A DNA stretch of 6,581 nt from Acidobacteriota bacterium. Lineage in GTDB: Bacteria; Acidobacteriota; Terriglobia; Terriglobales; Acidobacteriaceae. Each line of letters opens with the position of its first letter. Position 1 is the stretch's first letter. The notes below the pieces were generated by a model. It saw only the letters and a program-made list of their open reading frames with translations, was not told the origin of the DNA and did no database searches. Shown here in pieces: positions 1-5,405 of the stretch. Where the stretch lies: positions 1-6,581 of the forward strand of contig QIAW01000500.1 of NCBI GenBank assembly GCA_003225655.1. The letters are read 5' to 3'. The translations under genes and the position numbers were made by a program.

Positions 1-108
1 ATCCCGGAAGCGGACAAACGCAAAGTCCTTGCTTTTTGCCTTGGCCAGAAATTCCAAGTAGAGCTGCCGCGACAGATGGCTAAGCACGAACTGCGGTGGA
101 GTTGTCAT
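1..108 (-). CDS. Unrecognised protein, N-terminal fragment cut by window edge
   Basis: An open minus-strand frame starts at the ATG at 108-106 and runs off the left edge after 36 codons. The peptide begins MTTPPQFVLSHLSRQLY and continues as a mixed, charged sequence with no signal peptide, so the product is probably cytoplasmic. I do not recognise the family. The start is uncertain. The ATG has no ribosome binding site, whereas an in-frame TTG at 126-124 lies 5 bases after a GGAGG core (within 131-137) and would add MRRTGL. ATG is kept because it is the commoner start codon. Support that the gene is real comes from the extended -10 promoter just upstream and from sensible amino-acid composition. 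Confidence 0.5.
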   Translation of the reverse strand, partial: MTTPPQFVLSHLSRQLYLEFLAKAKSKDFAFVRFRD

Positions 109-181
109 CAGACCTGTCCGTCTCAAAGCATCCTCCCTGGCTGCGCAACTCCACTGGCTCAAAGTTCCAGAATAGCGAGTG

Positions 182-190
182 ATTATAGCA
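182..190 (-). promoter_or_regulatory. Extended -10 promoter for the left-edge gene
   Basis: Read on the minus strand, this is TGCTATAAT: a perfect TATAAT with the TGn extension typical of extended -10 sigma-70 promoters. The -35 region (about 205-213) is poor, which is tolerated in this promoter class. Transcription would start near 175, giving a leader of about 50 to 70 bases before the left-edge gene. It is the best match to a housekeeping promoter in the window. Confidence 0.55.
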
Positions 191-213
191 AAGCGCCAAA
201 TGTGCTGGCTAAA

Positions 214-255
214 GCCGACTGTTCCGGCAGGCCGGTATCCAAAGATGTGGTCGGC
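214..255. repeat. Nested inverted repeat upstream of the left-edge promoter
   Basis: The outer arms are GCCGAC (214-219) and GTCGGC (250-255). Between them lies a second dyad, CCGGC (224-228) and GCCGG (231-235), separated by two bases. The structure sits just upstream of the -35 position of the left-edge promoter and downstream of the metallopeptidase stop. It could be an operator or a weak transcript-end hairpin. There is no T run on the minus strand after it, so a classic Rho-independent terminator is unlikely. It may also be chance in GC-rich DNA. Confidence 0.25.
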
Positions 256-357
256 CCCAGCCGCCTGACGATTTACCCCCGTCGCTTGTATCATGGCAGA
301 TTGGTGTCTCTTTGCCACGCTCCTCGACCAGAACCCACTCGTCTTGAAAGGGGGATG

Positions 358-1569
358 TTAATGCGATGGTGTCGTCTTTGTGTATGTCGACACTGCGCTG
401 CCCATACTTCCTATCGGCGTGGTCAGCGTAAAGGAGTTGCTGGCGCATGAATATGCGCGCGAGGAGGGCGGCATTTCGTTTGCCGGGTGGGGGATAGTGG
501 TCGTGTGCCCATCCTTGGTGACGCTGATCGTGCCGCTCATCGCGCTCTCGTCGGGGCAGAGGTTGAGATGTCCGCTTGCGGCTGACCAGCGGCCGCTGGC
601 ATTGCCGTTGAGCGCGCCCTGGCCGCTGACTCCACCGGAACCCTGGAGCTGAACGTTCACACGGGAGGCGCCGGTCGCAAAGGTGCCATCGGAGTTCAGC
701 GTCAGCGTATTGCCCACCTGGGAGACTCCGGTGACGGTGGCTTTGTGGATGTGCTCCCGCATCCATTGCTCCATACCATCGACCGACATCTGCCAGGTGG
801 CGACGAGACAGCGATCGATTTCGCGTGTCCCTGCACACTCCGCGCAGCTGGCTGCAAGACGGCCGTCGATCTGGAGCGAAACCTCGGAGGCCGTCGCATT
901 CATCCCAGCGAAGCGGAAATCGCCGTTGCCGCCCGAAATCGTGTCGATGTTCGCCGGGACATCCCCCCAGGCTCCACCGCTTTCCGTACGCGCAGCGTGC
1001 GAGGTTGCCGGTCGCGGCGTCACATTCCATCTCCCGCAATGGAAGCTGAGGCGGTCGCGCGCGAGGACGAAGGGCTCGAGGCGCGTATTTTGCGTTCGCG
1101 AATCTCGCCATTCCCACTGGTCGCCCGGGACGGGCGTCGAATTGATCGAGGCCCCTTGCCCGTCGTGGATGCGCCGATCAAGATAATCCTCCGCAAACCT
1201 AAGCCACTCGGCGGTGGGGAGGGCACTTGCCATCGCCCTACGCTGCGCGCCCGGCTCAGGGCTCGAGGCCATGGCGCGCAAAAAAGGGACGACGCTCGCG
1301 TGGCCGTGGGCCCCACCTAGCCAGGCGAAGAAGACGTATGCGTCATAGGACATCGCATTCAGCGCGACGGTTGGGGAATCGGAATCGAAGGCACGTACGC
1401 GATCTTGGAAATAGGAAGGGGGCGGTACGGCTGCCGTCGAAAACCAGTCGGCGGAGCCCTCGATCCACCACGTTCCTCCTCCCGCAACGCCTCCGCCCGC
1501 GGTGGTACGCATCTGCGCGTCCGTGAGGCTCGATCGCTGGACACAGTGAAACAATTCATGGGCAATCAT
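358..1569 (-). CDS. Secreted HExxH zinc metallopeptidase, catalytic and C-terminal part
   Basis: This 403-residue open frame opens with the zinc-binding signature HELFHCVQ (residues 4-11). WWIEGSADW follows (34-42), whose Glu37 is a natural third zinc ligand 29 residues after the second His. HExxH followed by W-x-E-G-x-A is the gluzincin pattern of peptidase MA-like families, so hydrolysis of peptides outside the cytoplasm is the likely role. Residues about 60-150 look helical; the rest is Gly/Ser/Thr-rich and probably beta-structured, with several Cys residues. The ATG at 1569 cannot be the true start, because it falls inside the catalytic helix. The preceding residues (WLLGPGATAGYGAS) continue upstream in this frame to about 1623, and the signal peptide lies in another frame at 2038. 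The natural stop at 358 follows a plausible end. Rejoined, the protein would have about 560 residues. No close family was recognised. Confidence 0.75.
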   Translation of the reverse strand: MIAHELFHCVQRSSLTDAQMRTTAGGGVAGGGTWWIEGSADWFSTAAVPPPSYFQDRVRAFDSDSPTVALNAMSYDAYVFFAWLGGAHGHASVVPFLRAMASSPEPGAQRRAMASALPTAEWLRFAEDYLDRRIHDGQGASINSTPVPGDQWEWRDSRTQNTRLEPFVLARDRLSFHCGRWNVTPRPATSHAARTESGGAWGDVPANIDTISGGNGDFRFAGMNATASEVSLQIDGRLAASCAECAGTREIDRCLVATWQMSVDGMEQWMREHIHKATVTGVSQVGNTLTLNSDGTFATGASRVNVQLQGSGGVSGQGALNGNASGRWSAASGHLNLCPDESAMSGTISVTKDGHTTTIPHPANEMPPSSRAYSCASNSFTLTTPIGSMGSAVSTYTKTTPSH

Positions 1570-2038
1570 GCTGGCCCCATAGCCCGCCGTCGCACCTGGC
1601 CCCAGGAGCCATACCGCAACGTTCCTGCAGCGATATCGCCGAAGCGTTCACTGCCGCCACCGGGTGCGAATCCGTCGATGAGCAGGATCGTGACATCGGA
1701 AATGCGGAAGCTTCCCAGTGTTCCCATCGCCCGCACAGAGGCAGCGACACCGTTCTTGATCGCGCGCAGGGCGCCGGGACGCGTTGCCCAATCGGCGACC
1801 AGGTGCTGAATGATGCGGATGTGGGTTGTGCCGGCCTCAGAGGTGACGGCGAGGCGATCGCTCTCGACACAAGAAAGCCGTGCGCGGAGGTGAGGCTCGG
1901 ATCAAAATGGGCGAGGTAGGCCGGGTCGTTGCAATCGCCGAAGCTGGCCCAGGCAGGATTGCCGACGAGCATAGCGGCCCCGCACAGAAAGATAAGACGC
2001 ACACATTTCGCGAAAGACCGAATCAAGGGGGTTGTCAT
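1556..2038 (-). pseudogene. N-terminal part of the metallopeptidase, with signal peptide, frame broken twice
   Basis: The ATG at 2038-2036 starts MTTPLIRSFAKCVRLIFLC, a basic stretch then a hydrophobic core ending GNPAWA, a good signal peptidase I site near residue 31. This frame is convincing to about 1871 (PAYLAHFDPSLTSAHGFL), then becomes Ser/Pro/Arg noise. From 1868 to about 1625 the good sequence lies in another minus frame, read as VESDRLAVTSEAG and later ISDVTILLIDGFAPGGG. That frame hands over near 1620 to the catalytic frame. Each junction is repaired by adding one base, so the three segments are one gene. A GTG at 2062 would add eight residues before the signal peptide and is less likely. 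No clear ribosome binding site is visible. The gene is either broken or carries two sequence errors. Confidence 0.65.
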
Positions 2039-2224
2039 GTTTGGCTGTAAATTCTGGCACACGGCTTACGCGCAATTCAATCAATATCTTTAGAATTTAT
2101 GGTGGAAAGGTGATCTTGAACAACCAGCCCAACCGGCGGTAACTCAGGATTGCGGACTGATTCAACCAGCCAAATCGACGGTTTGAACCTGTTTCTTAAA
2201 GGAACTGCGCCTGGCGATTGCTTT

Positions 2225-2557
2225 CTATGGGGCGGGTGCAATTTCCACGCGGCGGTTCAGCGCGCGGCCGCTTTCCGTCGAGTTGTCGGCGACCGGCTGC
2301 TTCATGCCGAAGCCCTTAGGTACCAGCCGGCTTGCCGTCACACCATGCCCGGTCAGCCAGGCTACGACCGAAGCCGCACGTGCCTCCGAAAGCTTCTGGT
2401 TAAGGTCAGATGTGCCTTGGTTGTCCGTATGTCCGGCGATAATCCAGCGCGACTCCGGCTTGCCGTTGATCAGGGTGAGAATCGCCTGCAGCGTTGGTGT
2501 GCTGTCTGGCCGCAGAGTGGCCGAACCGGGGTCGAAGTGGAGTCCATAAATTGACAC
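2225..2557 (-). CDS. OmpA-family peptidoglycan-binding domain, C-terminal part of split envelope protein
   Basis: This is a complete OmpA/MotB-type C-terminal domain. IYGLHFDPGSATLRPDS is the first strand and loop, AGHTDNQG holds the conserved TD-N motif, and NQKLSEARAASVVAWL is the hallmark helix. In known OmpA domains, the Asp of TDN and the Arg of the SEAR helix bind diaminopimelate in peptidoglycan; both are present. The domain closes with LNRRVEIAPAP. The GTG at 2557 is an internal Val codon rather than a real start. The frame is open upstream to 2596 and reads ADLERAIAEKGSVS, the usual lead-in to this domain. It has no signal peptide of its own and no ribosome binding site, so it must be the end of the preceding open frame, separated by one frameshift near 2590-2600. 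It would tether the whole protein to the cell wall. Confidence 0.85.
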   Translation of the reverse strand: MSIYGLHFDPGSATLRPDSTPTLQAILTLINGKPESRWIIAGHTDNQGTSDLNQKLSEARAASVVAWLTGHGVTASRLVPKGFGMKQPVADNSTESGRALNRRVEIAPAP

Positions 2558-2588
2558 AGAACCTTTTTCGGCGATGGCGCGCTCCAGG

Positions 2589-3473
2589 TCAGCGGCTCAC
2601 ACCATCGTCATAGCCGGATGCATTGGCCTTCACAACCACCATGCCGGCCGGCACTTCTTTCAAGGCAAATTTACCCTGCGGATCGGCGTTGGCAGTCGCA
2701 AGCGCTGCGGTCACACTGGCGCCAGGAACAGGACGATGTGTATCCGCGTCCATCACCGATCCCGTGATGGAAACCTGGTATTTGAACGGATGCGGATTCA
2801 CTAAAATGCGCACGAAATCGATAGCATAACCGTCGGGCTCATGGGTTGTAGGATCATCAATCAGCAACTTCACCGTTCCCGCGCGTAGGAGCGGCCAGTA
2901 CTCCGGCAACAGCTTAAGGGTTACCAGTTTGCTGATCGGGCCTGTCTGCTCCAGCGAGTTGACCGCATCTTCAAACGATGGGATGCGGGTCCCGTTCAGC
3001 GACACTTGAAAGCGTGAATGCCACACGGGCGCCTGGAAATCATCGAGGAACATCTGAAAAACGATCGCGTCAATCTTGGGAGGCAGATCGCCCACAGCCA
3101 GCGTGACTGGTTGCGGCATGCTGTCAGGCCTCTCGGCGGAACCGGCATAGCCGTCGCCCGACCGGGTGGCCACGTCCTGCGGCGTCACGGCTGACCCCAG
3201 CATGATGCGGTCCGTGCCGGCAGGCGCTCCGGGCGGGGGCGTCCACGGATAGCTGTGCGGCGGCGTTGATCGTCCTGAGAAAGGATCGAATCCTTGCGGC
3301 CAGCCGAAACCGAGATTGTTGATGTCACCCGGACGAACCACCAGATCGGCTGCCGGGCCGCCCACAGTGCGATCTGTTTTCGCCGACCAGAGCGCGGGCT
3401 TCGTCGTCTGCGCCGGTAGTTGTCCGAGCAGAGCTATGAGGATCGACATCAATACAATCAGTCTGCGATGCAT
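2589..3473 (-). CDS. Secreted envelope protein with carboxypeptidase-regulatory-like domain, N-terminal part
   Basis: The 294-residue frame starts at an ATG (3473) with a short signal peptide (MHRRLIVLMSILIALLG, probable cleavage after LPAQ). Residues about 30-230 form a beta-rich region containing NNLGFGWPQGFDPFSG, FQMFLDDFQAPVW and AIDFVRILVNP; I cannot name this domain. Residues about 232-291 are a carboxypeptidase-regulatory-like (transthyretin-type) fold: ITGSVMDADTHRPVPGASV, then a Gly-Lys-Phe strand, then VPAGMVVVKANASGYDDG. The frame stops four codons later at 2589. Removing one base near 2592-2597 carries it into ADLERAIAEKG and the OmpA domain, giving about 415 residues. The upstream AAGAAGA is a weak ribosome binding site. 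In function it is probably a periplasmic or surface protein fixed to peptidoglycan; its ligand is unknown. Confidence 0.8.
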   Translation of the reverse strand: MHRRLIVLMSILIALLGQLPAQTTKPALWSAKTDRTVGGPAADLVVRPGDINNLGFGWPQGFDPFSGRSTPPHSYPWTPPPGAPAGTDRIMLGSAVTPQDVATRSGDGYAGSAERPDSMPQPVTLAVGDLPPKIDAIVFQMFLDDFQAPVWHSRFQVSLNGTRIPSFEDAVNSLEQTGPISKLVTLKLLPEYWPLLRAGTVKLLIDDPTTHEPDGYAIDFVRILVNPHPFKYQVSITGSVMDADTHRPVPGASVTAALATANADPQGKFALKEVPAGMVVVKANASGYDDGVSR

Positions 3474-3504
3474 GTTTTGATCTTCTTCGTCGATGATGGC
3501 GAAA

Positions 3505-3510
3505 AGTATA
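3505..3510 (-). promoter_or_regulatory. Candidate -10 box upstream of the envelope-protein gene
   Basis: On the minus strand this reads TATACT, five of six matches to TATAAT, about 32 bases before the ATG at 3473. No good -35 hexamer stands 16 to 18 bases further upstream; the sequence there is T-rich. Position and an otherwise gene-free upstream region favour it, but the evidence is one hexamer. Confidence 0.3.
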
Positions 3511-3554
3511 CCTGAAAGACAGTTGAAAAAGGCTGATTTTGGTTCTCACCCATT

Positions 3555-3567
3555 AGGTCCAGGACCT
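3555..3567. repeat. 13-base perfect palindrome AGGTCC-A-GGACCT
   Basis: Two 6-base arms flank a single central A. It lies about 45 bases upstream of the candidate -10 box of the envelope-protein gene and downstream of the tRNA. Its size and symmetry suit a dimeric regulator's operator, but no matching regulator is in the window and no second copy was noticed. Confidence 0.3.
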
Positions 3568-3802
3568 CCAAGAGTTGATTCTGCGCTCAGAACCGCATGA
3601 ACATTGGCGTTAGTGCCATCATACGGTCACATACGCCAACTTCAAAAAGGAAACATGGGTCAAGCCGTGCCGGAAATAGGTTCGTGCTATTTCGTCCGCT
3701 TCCCGTTCCCCGCAAGCGGGACAAGCTAGGCCGGCGTCCCCTGCCGATGCTCTCATCTCAATAGCGGCTGTAACTTCGGACATTCTGGGTCGGTTGAAAG
3801 TA

Positions 3803-3879
3803 TGGCGCGCCCGGAGAGATTCGAACTCCCGACCTAACGCTCCGGAGGCGTTCGCTCTATCCAGCTGAGCTACGGGCGC
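3803..3879 (-). tRNA. tRNA-Arg, anticodon CCG
   Basis: A full cloverleaf can be drawn on the minus strand. The acceptor stem GCGCCCG (3879-3873) pairs with CGGGCGC (3813-3807). The D arm is GCTC-AGCTGGATA-GAGC. The anticodon arm is AACGC-CTCCGGA-GCGTT with CCG in the loop. The variable loop is short, and the T arm GGGAG-TTCGAAT-CTCTC has one G-U pair. The discriminator base is G, followed by an encoded CCA (3805-3803). Anticodon CCG reads the Arg codon CGG. A protein ORF crossing this interval is a translation artefact of the tRNA. Confidence 0.97.
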
Positions 3880-3898
3880 GCGATGGTTGGCAGCTTCA

Positions 3899-3904
3899 AT
3901 TCTA
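3899..3904 (-). promoter_or_regulatory. Candidate -10 box of the tRNA-Arg gene
   Basis: On the minus strand this reads TAGAAT, five of six matches to TATAAT, placed 19 bases before the mature tRNA 5' end. That would give a precursor with a leader of about 12 bases for RNase P to remove. No convincing -35 box is seen at the usual distance. Confidence 0.35.
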
Positions 3905-3932
3905 CCTGAGGAATGTCGAAACAGCTCCAGGC

Positions 3933-3959
3933 CGCAACCCCTCTTTCGCAACCCTCTTT
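3933..3959. repeat. Tandem direct repeat of 14 and 13 bases
   Basis: CGCAACCCCTCTTT (3933-3946) is followed at once by CGCAACCCTCTTT (3947-3959), the same unit with one C fewer. The second copy overlaps the lipoprotein stop codon. It looks like a local duplication between the lipoprotein end and the tRNA promoter; no function is evident. Confidence 0.5.
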
Positions 3960-4377
3960 ATAGACAGCTAAGAGTCGCCGTCGCGCTTACATTTTTGCCG
4001 GGGCCGGAGGGGACTATAGCGGTGATTGTCGTGGCCGCAGTGGTGGCGCCCATACAAGTGGCCACGCCGTATGTCTGATCATGCACGTTACTGATGCTGA
4101 CGTGAACCGTGTCAGAAACCGACCAGGTCACATTGTTGAGATTACTATGCATTACAGCGCATCCGGGCGATGCCGCGGAGGCAAAGGCAAAGAATTGCTT
4201 GCTATTGCCCGGCGGGGCGGCATTGTGGTCGGCGGTAGCGCTTGGCGGATCGACGTTGATTGCTGTGATATCACAAGTGGAACCGTGCATTCCGCTGCAA
4301 CCGGCGATGGCGGCCACCAGCAGCATGGGCAGCGTGATCGCAGCCAGCCTGCGAATATGGAGAGCGGCATTGTTCAT
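3958..4377 (-). CDS. Small lipoprotein with one Big2-like immunoglobulin-fold domain
   Basis: The 139-residue product starts with a basic N-terminus, a hydrophobic stretch (LAAITLPMLLVAA) and the lipobox IAGC, so Cys27 should be lipidated and anchor the mature protein in a membrane facing outward. The rest resembles a bacterial Ig-like (Big2) domain: ITAINVDPPSATA, then KQFFAFAS, then VTWSVSDTVHVSIS, then GVATC, then TTITAIVPSG and SATATLSC. Big2 domains normally serve as structural or adhesive modules; no partner or ligand can be inferred here. Additional Cys residues in the mature part could pair. The ATG is well supported by GGAGGA (4386-4381) three bases upstream. It is transcribed alone or from read-through of the sigma operon 205 bases upstream. 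Confidence 0.7.
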   Translation of the reverse strand: MNNAALHIRRLAAITLPMLLVAAIAGCSGMHGSTCDITAINVDPPSATADHNAAPPGNSKQFFAFASAASPGCAVMHSNLNNVTWSVSDTVHVSISNVHDQTYGVATCMGATTAATTITAIVPSGPGKNVSATATLSCL

Positions 4378-4380
4378 AAG

Positions 4381-4386
4381 TCCTCC
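4381..4386 (-). promoter_or_regulatory. Ribosome binding site of the lipoprotein gene
   Basis: The minus strand reads GGAGGA followed by CTT and the ATG at 4377. Spacing is slightly short, but the match is strong and fixes the start of the lipoprotein. Confidence 0.6.
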
Positions 4387-4582
4387 GTTTCAAATGCAGG
4401 TAATCGCCTGGCGGCGTATAAGGAGAACTCCTGCTCAATCCTTAGATGACGCGAAACCGGAAAGGTTTTGAAGGATGTTTCACCAATTTGCCACAAACGG
4501 AAAATCTAACCTCTCTGATTGCGGCTCTTAGCTTGGGAGAGTTCCCATCGCGAACAGAGCATTCCTTAAAATGCCGGCCACT

Positions 4583-5389
4583 TTATCCGCTCGCGCTCGC
4601 CAGTATAGGCTTGGTGGTCGGCGCCGGCGAGCCGCCTTCCGGCTCCATGGTCACGGCGAAGGCTTTGCATTCGGTGCCGGCGGGCACCTCCGGATTTTCA
4701 GGCATCATCATGGCCATGCCATGAGCATCAGGTTTGAAGAGACCCGCGGGCATGGGCGCTCCCGATTTGGGAATCAGCCACAACTCGTAAGTCATGCCGG
4801 CAGGCAGCGGATTGAGGTTGCTGGCCATCAGCACCAGGCGTCCGGTTCGCGGTTGATAAATGGTCTTAATATGCGGAGGGGGTGGCGGACCGGTAGCTGC
4901 GACCAGCGAGACATGCATCGCGTCTTTGGCGGTTATCAGGGCCATGATCGCGCGGGCCTTGCGGTTCTCCTGCGCGGCACTGTTAATCTGTGAGACCAAC
5001 TGGTCGTTGGCCTGCCGCAGGTTGGTATTTTCGTGCAACAACAAAATCGCAAAGACGGCCAGCGCCAGCGAGGCAAAGACGGGCGCAAAACTCCACCAGG
5101 GGCGGCGCACGGCAAAGGCGCGCAGGGAATCGGGCTGCTCTTCTTTCCCGGAGGCTTCGATGGCCGAGAGCAGGCGCTGGCGCGAACGGGCCGGCGGCGT
5201 AGGACCTGAGACGGAGAGGGCCAGTAGAACAGCATCGCCGCGCATCGTCTCCAACTCGCGGCGGCAGGCTGCGCATTCTTTCAGGTGTTGCTCAAGTTGA
5301 GCGCACGAGCCCGCGTGCAAGGCGCCGACCGCGTACAGCGCCAGGTCCTCCGCGTATTGCTCGTGTGCGGGTTGTAATTTCTCGCTCAT
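4583..5389 (-). CDS. RskA-type membrane anti-sigma factor
   Basis: This 268-residue protein should hold the ECF sigma factor encoded just upstream inactive at the membrane. Residues 1-60 resemble an anti-sigma domain, with the zinc-binding signature His35-x3-Cys39-x2-Cys42 (HLKECAAC). A single membrane segment follows at about 98-118 (WWSFAPVFASLALAVFAILL). A short polar, probably coiled-coil stretch lies at about 120-145. The outer part is the anti-sigma-K factor (RskA) domain: TGRLVLMASNLNP, then TYELWLIPKSGAPMPAGLF, then FAVTMEPEGGSPAPT. In RskA systems, proteolysis near the membrane releases the sigma factor; the inducing signal cannot be read from sequence. The start lies 16 bases after the sigma stop with only a weak ribosome binding site, suggesting translational coupling. 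Order and spacing support one operon. Confidence 0.9.
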   Translation of the reverse strand: MSEKLQPAHEQYAEDLALYAVGALHAGSCAQLEQHLKECAACRRELETMRGDAVLLALSVSGPTPPARSRQRLLSAIEASGKEEQPDSLRAFAVRRPWWSFAPVFASLALAVFAILLLHENTNLRQANDQLVSQINSAAQENRKARAIMALITAKDAMHVSLVAATGPPPPPHIKTIYQPRTGRLVLMASNLNPLPAGMTYELWLIPKSGAPMPAGLFKPDAHGMAMMMPENPEVPAGTECKAFAVTMEPEGGSPAPTTKPILASASG

Positions 5390-5405
5390 ACTGCGTCTGT
5401 AAAAT

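Larger units (their letters stand above)
3474..3802. other. 329-base gap between the tRNA and the envelope-protein gene
   Basis: No gene is firmly supported here. It holds a candidate -10 box (3505-3510), a 13-base palindrome (3555-3567), an inverted repeat with 7-base arms (TTGGCGT at 3604-3610, ACGCCAA at 3633-3639) and a doubtful minus-strand ORF of 54 codons at 3783-3619. That ORF contains one CPACG knuckle, then RTYFRHGLTHVSF. It has no ribosome binding site and lacks a second Cys pair, so I do not call it a gene. No terminator with a T run follows the tRNA. Confidence 0.5.

Noticed and set aside
209..1117. 302-codon minus-strand ORF rich in Arg, His and Pro
   Set aside because: It is an out-of-frame shadow of the metallopeptidase; composition is unlike a real protein, whereas the 358-1569 frame has zinc-site motifs and balanced composition.
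683..1320. Long plus-strand ORFs of 167 and 191 codons opposite the metallopeptidase
   Set aside because: Arg/Ser/Pro-rich antisense shadows without ribosome binding sites or recognisable motifs, common in GC-rich DNA.
2095..2123. Possible promoter for the metallopeptidase (minus-strand TTGTTC with an A/T-rich -10)
   Set aside because: Both boxes match the consensus poorly; it cannot be separated from chance in an A/T-rich stretch.
3604..3639. Inverted repeat TTGGCGT/ACGCCAA as a tRNA terminator
   Set aside because: The loop is 22 bases and no T run follows on the minus strand, so it does not fit a Rho-independent terminator.
3709..3720. Hairpin CCCGCAAGCGGG
   Set aside because: Only a 4-5 base stem with a tiny loop and no T run.
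3619..3951. 110-codon minus-strand ORF containing VAQLDRANASG and LGREFESLRARH
   Set aside because: These strings are the typical translation of a tRNA gene; the ORF crosses tRNA-Arg and its start is on the upstream side of it.
4421..4432. Short dyad AGGAG-AA-CTCCT upstream of the lipoprotein gene
   Set aside because: Arms of 5 bases are too short to stand out, and no convincing promoter could be placed around it.
4860..5300. 146-codon plus-strand ORF opposite the anti-sigma gene
   Set aside because: Antisense to a clearly identified RskA-type gene; no start signal and no motif.
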